Positions 26,200 to 35,084 are shown, counted from the stretch's first letter. The stretch: 64,000 nt of DNA from Deltaproteobacteria bacterium (GCA_006226375.1 SBHC01000063.1:124001-188000); one strand, 5' to 3'. The notes: generated by a model from the sequence alone, not told the origin. Program-made: numbers and translations.

Positions 26200-26898
26200 T
26201 TATTTCACATTCTCACTGGAAGGCCGCAGCCCGTCCATCACCAAAGAGATCAACGACTGAGCCATAACTTCCGGTTCTTCTGGAGGGTCACCGGTAAGAT
26301 AGGCAAACGTCAAACGCTCGATAGCACCCACCACAGCCATCGCGCTGACCTTCGCAGGAAACGGTCGCAGCAATTGATGGCGACGAGCAACCTCTGTAAG
26401 TTCGACGGCCTTCACAGCGATCGAATCCGCCAACGCGCGAATCGGCTCTCGGACTTGCACAGGAGGACTCCGATACTCCTGCAGATACAGCAACACCACA
26501 TCAAGGTACGGCATCATTGCCACGGTTAAAGTAACCCCCAAGTGATGGTAAGCCTGAACCAAGGCCTCGTTGTCGCGAGCCTCCTCCAGCAAAGCCCCAC
26601 ACTCGTCCATGGCCTCAAAAACAGGCCCACCCACCGACTCCATCACCGCGCCGACAAGCTCACGTTTGTCCTGGAAATACCGATAAAAGCTACCCTTCGC
26701 AACGCCCGCCTCACGTGTGATGTCCTCGACCGTGACACCTTCCACACCCCGCTCCAAAAACAACAAGACCCCAGCTTCGCACAACGCGTTGACCCGCTTT
26801 CGCCGGTTCTCAGCACGCTTCCCACCCTCCGGCCCTGGCTTCTCCTTCGGAGCCCGAGCCAACCATGCATCACTCCCTTCGCCAAACCGACTTGACAT
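26200..26898 (-). CDS. TetR-family transcriptional regulator
   Basis: The 232-residue protein has a TetR helix-turn-helix at about residues 35-80: V-T-V-E-D-I-T-R-E-A-G-V-A-K-G-S-F-Y-R-Y-F. The C-terminal part is the variable ligand domain. The first 30 residues are basic and loosely structured. AGGAAG precedes the ATG. It is divergent from the hydroxylase-like gene at 27042, and a perfect palindrome lies between the two starts, so it probably represses that gene and itself. Confidence 0.92.
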   Translation of the reverse strand: MSSRFGEGSDAWLARAPKEKPGPEGGKRAENRRKRVNALCEAGVLLFLERGVEGVTVEDITREAGVAKGSFYRYFQDKRELVGAVMESVGGPVFEAMDECGALLEEARDNEALVQAYHHLGVTLTVAMMPYLDVVLLYLQEYRSPPVQVREPIRALADSIAVKAVELTEVARRHQLLRPFPAKVSAMAVVGAIERLTFAYLTGDPPEEPEVMAQSLISLVMDGLRPSSENVK

Positions 26899-26930
26899 TC
26901 TTCTTCCTCAATGACATATTCAAAAAAAAC

Positions 26931-26946
26931 GTGACCAACCGGTCAC
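26931..26946. promoter_or_regulatory. Perfect palindrome, probable TetR operator
   Basis: GTGACC-AACC-GGTCAC lies 33 bases upstream of the TetR start and 95 bases before the divergent hydroxylase. It fits the TGACC...GGTCA half-sites seen for many lipid-related TetR regulators. Confidence 0.65.
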
Positions 26947-27041
26947 ACTTTCACCATTTGGGCTTCACAAGCTCCTGTTTCAGGGCTGAGCCGACTATAC
27001 AGGGGAGTGATGACCATGTCGAAAGAAAAGGAACCAAGGCG

Positions 27042-27584
27042 ATGATCGGAATTCCATTGGGTTTGCTGTATTCCAACGCGGGAGAGTGGCTTCTTCACAA
27101 GTATGTGCTGCATGGATTGGGCAAACGGAAGAAGAGCTTCTGGAGCTTTCATTGGCACAACCACCACAAAGAGGTGCGCCGCAACGAACACATCGATGAG
27201 GCGTACGACGACAGCCCCTTCCAGTGGAACGCACAGGGCAAGGAGGTCGCGTCTTTGTTGGCGTTGGGGCTGGGTCATGCCCCGTTGTTCCCGGTGGCTC
27301 CGTTCTTCACAGCGACGGTGTGGTACTCCATGGTGAACTACTACCGGGTGCACAAGAAGTCGCACCTGGATCCGGAGTGGGCCAAAGAGAACCTGCCCTG
27401 GCACTACGACCACCACATGGGTCCCAACCAGGACGCCAACTGGTGCGTGACACGTCCCTGGTTCGATGTGTTGATGGGCACTCGCGAACCTTATGTGGGT
27501 ACAGAACAAGAACAAAACGACATCGCTAAGCGTGAAGCCCATAAGCAACGACGGGAAGAACAACGGCAAGCCATGGCGGCATAA
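27042..27584 (+). CDS. Fatty-acid-hydroxylase/sterol-desaturase-like membrane protein
   Basis: The 180-residue protein has clustered His motifs typical of the non-haem di-iron hydroxylase/desaturase superfamily: H-K-Y-V-L-H, H-W-H-N-H-H, H-K-K-S-H and H-Y-D-H-H. Hydrophobic segments at about 3-15 and 72-100 suggest membrane association. It is shorter than typical sterol desaturases (250-300 residues), which suggests a minimal member. Substrates would be fatty acyl chains, carotenoids or sterols; which one is not shown. AAGG lies about 9 bases upstream. Longer in-frame starts overlap the divergent TetR gene. The C-terminal tail is Arg/Gln/Glu-rich. Confidence 0.75.
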   Translation: MIGIPLGLLYSNAGEWLLHKYVLHGLGKRKKSFWSFHWHNHHKEVRRNEHIDEAYDDSPFQWNAQGKEVASLLALGLGHAPLFPVAPFFTATVWYSMVNYYRVHKKSHLDPEWAKENLPWHYDHHMGPNQDANWCVTRPWFDVLMGTREPYVGTEQEQNDIAKREAHKQRREEQRQAMAA

Positions 27585-28030
27585 CTCCAATCCAAACGAT
27601 ACGAAAAAAAATTTTGTGTTCCAACCCTATCCAAAGCTTACCAAGGAAGTGTTTGTAACCCCATCCAAAAAGACATATTGATAAGCACAAGAAATTCGAG
27701 TGTCTTTCTCCCCTCCATTGCTCCTTCTCTTTCCTTTTTTTACGAAAAAGACTTTGCAAACTAGATGCTTTTTAGTACATTGCGCCCCATGTACTCATGA
27801 AGTTCTCTGTTTACATGGGGTAGCACACACGCCTTACCCCATGTAAACAAAGGAATTCATTCTTAAAAAACAGATGTCTGACCTCGTCACCCTGCACACA
27901 GCAACGTTGTATCTGCTCGTGCATGTTGTGTTGGTTTGGCATCAAAAAAGCACTCCATCACAGTAGGTCCCAGACTTGTAGGGTCTTGCCATGACCGATG
28001 GGATCGGTGAGTTGTGCAAGGAGAATTCTG
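27585..28030. other. Intergenic region with nested inverted repeats
   Basis: About 445 A+T-rich bases. The clearest structure is two adjacent inverted repeats (27774-27848, listed separately). A 30-codon frame (27874-27966, starting M-S-D-L-V-T) is hydrophobic but has only a distant AAAGGA, so it is not called. The Fea1-like lipoprotein promoter should lie here. Confidence 0.5.
27774..27848. promoter_or_regulatory. Two adjacent inverted repeats sharing CCCCATGTA
   Basis: AGTACAT (27774-27780) pairs with ATGTACT (27789-27795). GTTTACATGGGGTA (27809-27822) pairs perfectly over 14 bases with TACCCCATGTAAAC (27835-27848) across 12 bases. The core CCCCATGTA occurs at 27785-27793 and again in the right arm. 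No T-run follows, so an operator or structured leader is likelier than a terminator. Confidence 0.6.
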
Positions 28031-29164
28031 ATGCGTATCCTTCACCTTGTCGTTTTTGTAGCCTTTTTGGGTTGGACAGCGTCCGCCCTACCTGCCTGCT
28101 CTGGACCCTCGAACACCTCAGAAACCACCAACAGTGATGGTGGAAATACAGGTGGCAACGAAGGCGGTACTTCGTTCACCAAGCTATCTGCAGATGGCTA
28201 CACCACAGTGTCCAATGTGACAGCCCACAACAAAGTCCCCCAAGACATCGGTGAGATCAACGACATGTTGTCCACCGCAAGTATCGATTGGACCAAAGTT
28301 CAGGAGCTTTACGAAAAGGGAAAGAACTCCGTCAACAGTGACGGCTCCATCCGAACCTTAAATGGTTTCGCAAGCACCCCTGATAACTTCAAGAAATACT
28401 CCCCTGAGGCCGTCGCCTACTTCAAGACCAAAGGCATCTGCCAGCTTTCTCCTGTACAAGGCTTTGAGTGCACAGAAGGCAAGTTTGTCGACGAGTTTGT
28501 AGAGTTTTATGCCATCAAGGGAACAGGACCTTTCGCAGACACTCCAGACAAAGCCCGCGCCGCAGCAGTCCGAGCTGGTTTGCTTGTGTTGATGAGCTAC
28601 TGGGTTCGCTTGGAGTTTGGGAAAGCCATCGGCAAAGCCAAAGAGAACAACTACGAGCCGCTGGGGGGAGCCCCCCACAACTGGGACGAAGCGTTTGCTT
28701 TCTACTGGGGCCCCGACGGTCAGCACAGCCTCTATGCCTTCGCCAAAAAGCTCTCCACCGACTACCAACTCTCGGAGTCGATCAACGACGCGTTTTTCAA
28801 AGCTCTGATCGACGGATTAAAAGCCCAAATGGAAGACAAAACCGTTCCGCAAACACACGCGGACGCTGGCAGCAAGCAGTTGATCCGCTTGTTTGTGTTG
28901 GCTTCCCTCGACGCAGCAAAACAGATGGACGCAGCGTCCTCCGAAGACGACAGAGCCGCAGCTCGGTGGATGGGCTTCGGCTACTGGTTGGCGATCGGTC
29001 ACGCCATCGCCAAGGCTGACACCACAGCAGAGACCACCTTTGCTGACGTTTTCTTTAGCAAAAAAGTGGAGAAGGACTTCCACGCGACTATCAAGGACGC
29101 AGTCAAGAAGTCACTCACCGGTCTGGGCATGACAGAGGCAGACTTCGGAACAGCCCTACAGTAA
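28031..29164 (+). CDS. Fea1-like (low-iron-inducible periplasmic protein family) lipoprotein
   Basis: The 377-residue protein has a lipoprotein signal (A-L-P-A-C at about 19-23) and a Gly/Asn/Ser linker. The mature part is mostly helical, with Y-E-K-G-K-N-S, a later R-L-E-F-G-K-A helix and W-D-E-A-F-A-F-Y-W-G. I relate this tentatively to the Fea1 family, iron-assimilation proteins first known from algae and found in some marine bacteria. AAGGAG lies 7 bases before the ATG, so this start is preferred to an ATG at 27998. A TonB-dependent receptor follows 130 bases downstream, consistent with a role in capturing iron at the cell surface. If the family assignment is wrong it is an unknown surface lipoprotein. 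Confidence 0.7.
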   Translation: MRILHLVVFVAFLGWTASALPACSGPSNTSETTNSDGGNTGGNEGGTSFTKLSADGYTTVSNVTAHNKVPQDIGEINDMLSTASIDWTKVQELYEKGKNSVNSDGSIRTLNGFASTPDNFKKYSPEAVAYFKTKGICQLSPVQGFECTEGKFVDEFVEFYAIKGTGPFADTPDKARAAAVRAGLLVLMSYWVRLEFGKAIGKAKENNYEPLGGAPHNWDEAFAFYWGPDGQHSLYAFAKKLSTDYQLSESINDAFFKALIDGLKAQMEDKTVPQTHADAGSKQLIRLFVLASLDAAKQMDAASSEDDRAAARWMGFGYWLAIGHAIAKADTTAETTFADVFFSKKVEKDFHATIKDAVKKSLTGLGMTEADFGTALQ

Positions 29165-29199
29165 GAAGCGAAAGACCCAAAGAAGCCTCGCAACACCAA

Positions 29200-29232
29200 G
29201 AGGGGAAGAGCCATTTTTTAGGCTCTCCTCCT
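29200..29232 (+). other. Stem-loop between lipoprotein and receptor genes
   Basis: AGAGCC (29207-29212) pairs with GGCTCT (29221-29226) around a T-rich loop, extended imperfectly by G/C-rich flanks. No T-run follows. It may be an mRNA processing or stability element, or a weak terminator. Confidence 0.45.
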
Positions 29233-29293
29233 TGGGTTCCGGAGTCTTTGGGTTCTCCCCTCCTTCCACTTTTGCATCATACGGATCACACCC

Positions 29294-31726
29294 ATGACTT
29301 TGATACAACGTACCCCTTGCTGGTGGCTATGTGGGTTTGTCGCTTTGCTAACATGGGGATGGGCAAGTCCCAGTTTCGCCCAAACAACTTCGTCCAAGCC
29401 AGCATCAAAGAAAACAGACAAAAAACCCACACCGCGCCCTGCTCCCAAAGCAGAGGAGCCCATGGACTTGGGAGAAGAGCCTTCCCCCAAAAAGGCGCCA
29501 TCCCAACAAGGCAAGCCACAGCCTCGGAAGAAGCCTCTCTCGCTGAAGCCGCGAGACCGAACAAGTCCAAAGCCCAACCCAAAAAAGGATGACGCTGATG
29601 CGCTCATGCTCCCACGAGTGAACGTCATTGGTCGTCGCCCTTCGGAGCTGGACAGTGTTCCTGGCTCTGCGGACGTTGTGGACAAGAAAGAGCTGGAGGC
29701 GGACATGCCTCTGAACGCGACGGAAGCGCTCCGCAAAGTCACAGGGGTTCACCTCTACAACGAAGACGGGGCCGGGCTGCGTTTGAACATCGGTATTCGC
29801 GGGTTGGATCCTGTCAGAAGCCGGAAGATTCTGGTGTTGGAAGATGGAGTGCCAGTTGCGATGGCTCCCTACGGTGAGCCCGAGATGTACTACACTCCAA
29901 AGATCGAGCGAATGCAGCGACTGGAAGTCGTCAAGGGAAGCGGGTCGATCCTCTGGGGTCCTCAAACCATTGGTGGTGTGTTGAACTTCATCACACTGGA
30001 TCCCCCCAAGGAGCTTCAAGTCACTGCAGAAGCACGCTACGGAAGCTACAACTACTTTTTTGCCAAAGCCAGCGTGGGCGACACGATCGGTAACTTTGGA
30101 TACCTACTTCAAGTGTTGCACCATCGCTACGACGGGTTTCGCAACCTCAATGTTCGAGCCACCGACATATCCGGGAAGATGGTGATTCGCCTGACACGTC
30201 GTTCGGTCCTTGGGATCAAGCTTCAATTTTATGACGAGCACTCCAACGCGACCTACCTGGGTCTGACCACGCCACAGTACATCAACGACCCCACACAAAA
30301 CCACGCCATCAATGACCGGTTTCCCATCCGCCGGTATGGTTTGAGCATCAGCCACAAGCACCTGCTTGGCAAAGCTGGCTTTTTCCATACCACGATGTAT
30401 GCCCACACCATCAGTCGTTTCTGGCAACGTCAAGACTTTGACCGCAACGGAAACGGTAACCTGTATGAGAGAATCCTCAACGGTAAGAACCTCCCCGACT
30501 TAAACGCACCTGCCGACGGCAGCAGCATCTTTTTTCGGCCTTCCACGGGGAACCGAAACCGCGCGTTTACGGTAGCAGGAGTCGAGTCAAGGTACACTCT
30601 GGAATACAGCTATGGCCCTGTCGACAACGAGTTGATTGCAGGCATTCGGTTCCACTACGAGCGAGGTGATGAGAGGTACATCATTGGTGAGAACGGTGAG
30701 TCTCCCACGGGAACCATTCGAGACGACGAAAACCGAACGACTTGGGCGATGGCTGCATACCTTCAGCACAGCTTTATGTTCTTCAACAGAAAACTCAAGA
30801 TCGTCCCAGGGTTTCGATTTGAGCTGATGGCCCCCAGCCGTCACCTGGCTCGAACCCGCGTTCTGCTACCGAATGGAAGTCGTGAGATCCGCGACACGGA
30901 GATCCGTGAGAACAGCCTGATGTACGCGCCCATTCCAGGGATTGGATTGTCGTATGAGATTGTGAAAGGCCTTAACTTGTTCGGCGGAGTCCACCGTGGA
31001 TTTGCCCCTCCCCGAACCAAAGACTCGATCACCGCAGACGGCGATGATCTGGAGCTTGACCCGGAATACTCTTGGAACTACGAACTGGGTTTGCGCGTTC
31101 GTCTTGACAACTACTTCCTCGCCCAGGCTGCTGGATTTGTGATGGACTTCCAAAACCAAGTCATTCCACCCTCTGAGTCCAGCGGAGCTGTCGCCAACGA
31201 TCCAAGCAACCAGGGACAATCAGTGATCAACGCGGGACAAAGCTTGCATGCAGGCATGGAAGTGAGCGCAACCTTCGACTTACCGGCTCTGCTGAATGGA
31301 GGGTTTAACCTTCCCCTCTCTGTCTCCTACACATGGGTGCCTGTGGCTCGCTTTTCAGATCCAGAGAGCCAATTTGGGGGCAATCGCCTCCCTTACTCTC
31401 CCGAGCACATGCTCTCAGCCACACTCCGTTTTTTCCATCGCATCGGCTTCTCGGCCAGTGTCTCGATGAACTACATCAGCAGCCAGTATGCAGACAAAGG
31501 CAACACCATCACACCAAGCGTAGATGGGCTGACAGGTGAGATCGAAGGTCGCTTCCTTCTCAACGCGCGATTGGGCTATACCTTCCGTCGAGGCAAGTAT
31601 AGCTTGGGTGTGTTTGTGTCAGGCAAAAACCTGACCAACACGACCTACATTATGACCCGTCGTCCTCAAGGCATCCAACCTGGAGAACCGCTCCAAATCG
31701 TGGGTGGTATCCACGGAAGCTTGTAG
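29294..31726 (+). CDS. TonB-dependent outer-membrane receptor (FecA-like)
   Basis: The 810-residue protein has a signal peptide ending S-F-A, an unusual Lys/Pro-rich linker (about 32-98), a TonB-box-like segment (L-P-R-V-N-V-I-G-R), and a plug domain with I-R-G-L-D, V-L-E-D-G-V-P and V-K-G-S-G-S-I-L-W-G-P-Q-T-I-G-G. A beta-barrel of about 600 residues follows. Plug motifs are nearest the FecA/iron-chelate group. It would import an iron complex with energy from TonB-ExbBD, encoded 6 kb away on the other strand. It follows the Fea1-like gene. No clear ribosome site is seen. The barrel ends in Leu rather than the usual Phe. Confidence 0.93.
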   Translation: MTLIQRTPCWWLCGFVALLTWGWASPSFAQTTSSKPASKKTDKKPTPRPAPKAEEPMDLGEEPSPKKAPSQQGKPQPRKKPLSLKPRDRTSPKPNPKKDDADALMLPRVNVIGRRPSELDSVPGSADVVDKKELEADMPLNATEALRKVTGVHLYNEDGAGLRLNIGIRGLDPVRSRKILVLEDGVPVAMAPYGEPEMYYTPKIERMQRLEVVKGSGSILWGPQTIGGVLNFITLDPPKELQVTAEARYGSYNYFFAKASVGDTIGNFGYLLQVLHHRYDGFRNLNVRATDISGKMVIRLTRRSVLGIKLQFYDEHSNATYLGLTTPQYINDPTQNHAINDRFPIRRYGLSISHKHLLGKAGFFHTTMYAHTISRFWQRQDFDRNGNGNLYERILNGKNLPDLNAPADGSSIFFRPSTGNRNRAFTVAGVESRYTLEYSYGPVDNELIAGIRFHYERGDERYIIGENGESPTGTIRDDENRTTWAMAAYLQHSFMFFNRKLKIVPGFRFELMAPSRHLARTRVLLPNGSREIRDTEIRENSLMYAPIPGIGLSYEIVKGLNLFGGVHRGFAPPRTKDSITADGDDLELDPEYSWNYELGLRVRLDNYFLAQAAGFVMDFQNQVIPPSESSGAVANDPSNQGQSVINAGQSLHAGMEVSATFDLPALLNGGFNLPLSVSYTWVPVARFSDPESQFGGNRLPYSPEHMLSATLRFFHRIGFSASVSMNYISSQYADKGNTITPSVDGLTGEIEGRFLLNARLGYTFRRGKYSLGVFVSGKNLTNTTYIMTRRPQGIQPGEPLQIVGGIHGSL

Positions 31727-31737
31727 GAGAAGAGAAG

Positions 31738-32037
31738 ATGAACAAACAACCAATCAACATCCTCAAGTACTTCGTGCTCCTTTGGCTTGGCTTTGGCTTG
31801 TTCGCCTGCGGGGAAGCTCCGACAGAACCTTGCGAAGCCAAAACCGTCAGGACTTGCAAGTGCATCGGACCGAGGGTCAACGACGTTCGCCAATGCATTC
31901 TGGGACAGCAAACCTGCAAGCCCGATGGCACAGGCTACATCCCGTGCCGTTGCATCCCTGAAGATACAGGAACTACCAAAGCAGACCCCATCGTTAGCTG
32001 TGAGGGCGACCCCCACCCACCCAAGCCCTCGTCCTAG
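31738..32037 (+). CDS. Small Cys-rich lipoprotein, copy 1
   Basis: The 99-residue lipoprotein (L-F-A-C lipobox at about residue 24) has a mature part with the pattern T-C-K-C-I-G-P, then C-x(2)-G-x-Q-x-C-K and G-Y-x-P-C-R-C. AGGAG precedes its ATG, and it begins 11 bases after the receptor stop, so it is probably co-transcribed. The gene at 32227 is a paralog. The family is not recognised; a Cys-knotted surface partner of the receptor is a possibility. Confidence 0.75.
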   Translation: MNKQPINILKYFVLLWLGFGLFACGEAPTEPCEAKTVRTCKCIGPRVNDVRQCILGQQTCKPDGTGYIPCRCIPEDTGTTKADPIVSCEGDPHPPKPSS

Positions 32038-32071
32038 CTATCTAGAGTCCAGTTTTCTTTAGGAAGATGGC

Positions 32072-32101
32072 TTGACAAATAGGGGTAGCAGCGACTAAAC
32101 C
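32072..32101 (+). promoter_or_regulatory. Possible promoter for second Cys-rich lipoprotein
   Basis: TTGACA (32072-32077) is followed after 17-18 bases by CTAAAC/TAAACC. The -35 is perfect and the -10 weak. Confidence 0.35.
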
Positions 32102-32131
32102 AGTACACAGAAAAGAGGCAACAAATCACTT

Positions 32132-32160
32132 CACCTCATTTCATGTTTTGAAATCAGGTG
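32132..32160 (+). other. Leader hairpin before second Cys-rich lipoprotein
   Basis: CACCTCATTTCA (32132-32143) pairs with TGAAATCAGGTG (32149-32160), 11 of 12 positions, around a 5-base loop. It lies between the possible promoter and the start at 32227. No T-run follows, so it may be an operator or an mRNA leader element. Confidence 0.55.
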
Positions 32161-32226
32161 CAGGACTTTGGGCTAGCGCAATGACATACAAGAAGTAGGA
32201 TTGGCACACAGCCAAGGGAGTTTGGA

Positions 32227-32565
32227 ATGCAAAAACCCAACTGGAAAGAAGGGTCTGCATACATTGTTTTGTTTTTATTAAGTTGGGCGATCGCAGCTGC
32301 TTGTTCCAGCAGCCCTGACAACGTCCCTTGTCAGGCGGAGTCGACGAGAGCTTGCCAATGCCTTGGCCCTGTCGAGCAAGGCAAACGCATTTGCTATGAG
32401 GGAACCCAAATCTGCAAAGCCACAGGTGACGGTTACGAGCCTTGTCGATGCGGCTCAAGCACCTCAGGTGCGGGCGGCGGAAGTGGCTCAGGCAGTGGAA
32501 GCGGCTCGGGCAGTGGCTCAGGAGCCAACGGAAGCGGCGGCGGAAAAGTGGTGGAATGCCAATAA
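32227..32565 (+). CDS. Small Cys-rich lipoprotein, copy 2
   Basis: The 112-residue lipoprotein (I-A-A-A-C lipobox at about residue 26) is a paralog of the gene at 31738: C-Q-C-L-G-P, C-Y-E-G-T-Q-I-C-K and G-Y-E-P-C-R-C align with it. A Gly/Ser low-complexity stretch (about 82-105) follows, ending in a last Cys. AAGGGAG lies about 7 bases before the ATG. The function is unknown. Confidence 0.75.
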   Translation: MQKPNWKEGSAYIVLFLLSWAIAAACSSSPDNVPCQAESTRACQCLGPVEQGKRICYEGTQICKATGDGYEPCRCGSSTSGAGGGSGSGSGSGSGSGSGANGSGGGKVVECQ

Positions 32566-32634
32566 CCACACCAAAGCAACGTAACCTCCTCCAGCCCAGC
32601 CTCCCACGTCCACGAATCACTACGACTGAATACC

Positions 32635-33981
32635 ATGCCACCCAAAAGCATTGTGGTGGGCGCAGGGATTGCGGGGCTTAGTGCTGCCGTCCTTTTGGCC
32701 CGCACAGCACCCAACCATTCCATTGAGGTGTGGGAAGCTTCCGAAGATCCTGGAGGACTCCTTGCGCCCATATCCTTCCACGGGATCCCTTGTGATCGAG
32801 GCTCCCACCGCGTCCATCCAAACGCAGATCCACTCCTCTTAGAGTTGACTCAAAGGGAAGAGTGGCAGGCCATGCCTCGCAGAGGAAAGCTTGTACTTAA
32901 CCAGCGTCACATCGGTTACCCGTTGCGCTTGTTCCCCTTCCTCAAAGGCTTGGGACCATCAACAGTTCTCCAGATGGGCTTGGGCTTTCTCTTCCGCCCC
33001 ACAGCGTTGTCCCAGTTTCTTCAATGGGAAGAAGACAGGAGCACAATCCAAGAGCACGACGAAGGCTTTGAGCAGTTTGTGGTGGAGAGAGTGGGACAAG
33101 CCGCGTACCAACAATTCTATCGTCCCTACGTCGAGAAAGTGTGGGGCCTACCACCCAGCCAGATCTCAAGAACGGTGGCCAAGCAACGTGTCTCCACATC
33201 AAGCCCCTGGCAAACGGTACTGGCAAGCTTCCGTCACGACAAAGCCAAGTCTTCCCCTTCCCACTTTCTGTATCCCAAAAAGGGGATGGCTTCGCTGATC
33301 GACCGCTTTCGCTTGATGGCAGAAGAGTTGGGCGTTACGTTTCGCTACGGGCAACGCTTTGCGCTGTCCGATCTCAGCTCTCTCCAAGGCTCATCGGTGT
33401 TCTACAGCGGTCACCTCACGGACTGTGTACCTGACACGTCACTCTCCCATCGTGGGCTCTATCTCCTTCATCTCGCCTTTCCCGATGGCTCCATCCGCGA
33501 CGATGACACGTACTACACTCCCGAAAGCAGGTATTGGTTTGGTCGAGTCTCACAACTGGAAAAGTTCTCGCCTGAATTAAGCGTTCCAGGGAAACAGATC
33601 TTGTGTGTTGAAATACCGGAAGGCCAGTGGGGTCCCAAGCATGACTTCGTCCCACAGTTGGAGACCATCCGGCTTCAGCTTCAACACGCTGGAATCCTTC
33701 AAAACAACGCTCCCATTGAGGACTGCCGCCAGACCTTCCTCCCGCGGGTATACCCAATGTACCGTCGAGGCTGGTTGCAGCAATGGCGACAGGCCATCGA
33801 ACATCTCAAGAGCTACAGGAACTTCTATCCCATCGGTCGTCAAGGGCTCTTCCTTCATTGCAACATGGACCACTGTGTACGCATTTCACACGATGCAGTC
33901 CAAAGCTACCAGCGCGATAGAGACTCCGTTCGATGGCTTGAAAGCTTAGAGCGCTACCTTGATTTGAGAGTTCGGGATTAA
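32635..33981 (+). CDS. FAD-dependent amine-oxidase/protoporphyrinogen-oxidase-like protein
   Basis: The 448-residue protein opens with a dinucleotide-binding fold G-A-G-I-A-G-L-S-A-A and E-A-S-E-D-P-G-G-L-L. A central F-x-Y-P-K-K-G-M-A-S-L-I matches the flavin amine-oxidase/protoporphyrinogen-oxidase group; UDP-galactopyranose-mutase-like proteins share this pattern. No signal peptide is seen. No ribosome site is evident before the ATG. It lies between the two iron-transport blocks, so haem metabolism or glycan oxidation are both possible. Confidence 0.75.
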   Translation: MPPKSIVVGAGIAGLSAAVLLARTAPNHSIEVWEASEDPGGLLAPISFHGIPCDRGSHRVHPNADPLLLELTQREEWQAMPRRGKLVLNQRHIGYPLRLFPFLKGLGPSTVLQMGLGFLFRPTALSQFLQWEEDRSTIQEHDEGFEQFVVERVGQAAYQQFYRPYVEKVWGLPPSQISRTVAKQRVSTSSPWQTVLASFRHDKAKSSPSHFLYPKKGMASLIDRFRLMAEELGVTFRYGQRFALSDLSSLQGSSVFYSGHLTDCVPDTSLSHRGLYLLHLAFPDGSIRDDDTYYTPESRYWFGRVSQLEKFSPELSVPGKQILCVEIPEGQWGPKHDFVPQLETIRLQLQHAGILQNNAPIEDCRQTFLPRVYPMYRRGWLQQWRQAIEHLKSYRNFYPIGRQGLFLHCNMDHCVRISHDAVQSYQRDRDSVRWLESLERYLDLRVRD

Positions 33982-34016
33982 GGAGCGTGAAGGAAGGAGG
34001 AGAGCTAGAAGTGAAG

Positions 34017-35084
34017 CTATGCGTCAGTATCAAACACCCGGATGCAACCTGCTTTGGGCCGAAGGAACAATCGGTCGCCGGGCTTGATTTCACTCTCAGC
34101 CTCCAGCGCCAATCGCAACGGCTCCATCCCGTTGGCGCCCTTTGTTCCTTCAGGTAGCAAGCTCACCTCACAGTATCGCCCGACAAATCCAACGTGATGC
34201 ACCACGCCTGACACGGCTTTCTTTCCTTCGGAGAGTAGCTCCCAATGCTCAGGCCGCACCGACAAGACAAACTCTTCTTCCCCTCGGGAGCCATGAAGGT
34301 GTCGGATGAAACCAAAAGGTGTATCAAACCCACCTTCCACAGTCCGACCTTCCAACAAGTTGGTGGCTCCCATAAACCGAGCCACATAGGGGTTGGTGGG
34401 CAGTTCGTACAAGTCGCGGGGGGTGCCGGCTTGCAGCAACCTCCCCTCTTGCAAAAGAAGCAGTCGATCGCCCACAAGCATCGCGTCATCCATATCGTGC
34501 ATCACCGATACGGTAGAGATCCCCATCTCACGGATAACATCAAAGATAGCATCGCGAACTTCTGCTTTGACCAAGTTATCCAAGTTACTGAACGGCTCAT
34601 CCAAGAGCAGCAAGTCCGGCTGAGGAGCCAGCGCCCGAGCGAGAGCGACACGCTGTTGCTGACCACCCGAGAGTTGGTGGGGGTGACGATCCGAGTAGTC
34701 CGCGAGCTGTACTTGCTCAAGGGTTGCAGTTGCCACCTCCACGCGCTCTTTGGCCGGTAACGCATGCAAGCCAAACATCACGTTGTCCAGGACAGACAGG
34801 TGCGGGAACAACGCATAATCCTGGAACAGCATTCCCATGTTTCGCTTCTCAGGGGTCACAAAGGTTTGGTCGTTGACGAGGATCCGCTCCCTCATTTGGA
34901 TGGAACCCTCTGTGGGAACTTCAAACCCAGCAATCATCCGAAGCAACGTAGTTTTACCGCTCCCGCTCTCCCCAACAAGAACGGCCGACTCTCCCTGCTT
35001 CACCCGAAAGCTGACGCGATTGACAGCGAGAGTGCCTGCCTGAGGATAGCGTTTGGAACATTGCTCTATGCTTAACAAGGTCAT
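34017..35084 (-). CDS. fbpC: Iron(III) ABC transporter ATP-binding protein
   Basis: The 355-residue ATPase has Walker A G-E-S-G-S-G-K-T, signature L-S-G-G-Q-Q-Q-R, Walker B L-L-L-L-D-E-P and the H-loop in V-M-H-D-M, followed by a C-terminal TOBE-type regulatory domain (about 240-350). Gene order with the permease and binding protein identifies it as FbpC-like. It starts 6 bases after the permease stop. It would drive uptake of Fe(III) delivered to the periplasm. Confidence 0.92.
   Translation of the reverse strand: MTLLSIEQCSKRYPQAGTLAVNRVSFRVKQGESAVLVGESGSGKTTLLRMIAGFEVPTEGSIQMRERILVNDQTFVTPEKRNMGMLFQDYALFPHLSVLDNVMFGLHALPAKERVEVATATLEQVQLADYSDRHPHQLSGGQQQRVALARALAPQPDLLLLDEPFSNLDNLVKAEVRDAIFDVIREMGISTVSVMHDMDDAMLVGDRLLLLQEGRLLQAGTPRDLYELPTNPYVARFMGATNLLEGRTVEGGFDTPFGFIRHLHGSRGEEEFVLSVRPEHWELLSEGKKAVSGVVHHVGFVGRYCEVSLLPEGTKGANGMEPLRLALEAESEIKPGDRLFLRPKAGCIRVFDTDA

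Noticed and set aside
27874-27966. 30-codon hydrophobic frame before the Fea1-like gene
   Set aside because: The only purine-rich ribosome-like sequence is too far upstream; one short frame is expected by chance here.
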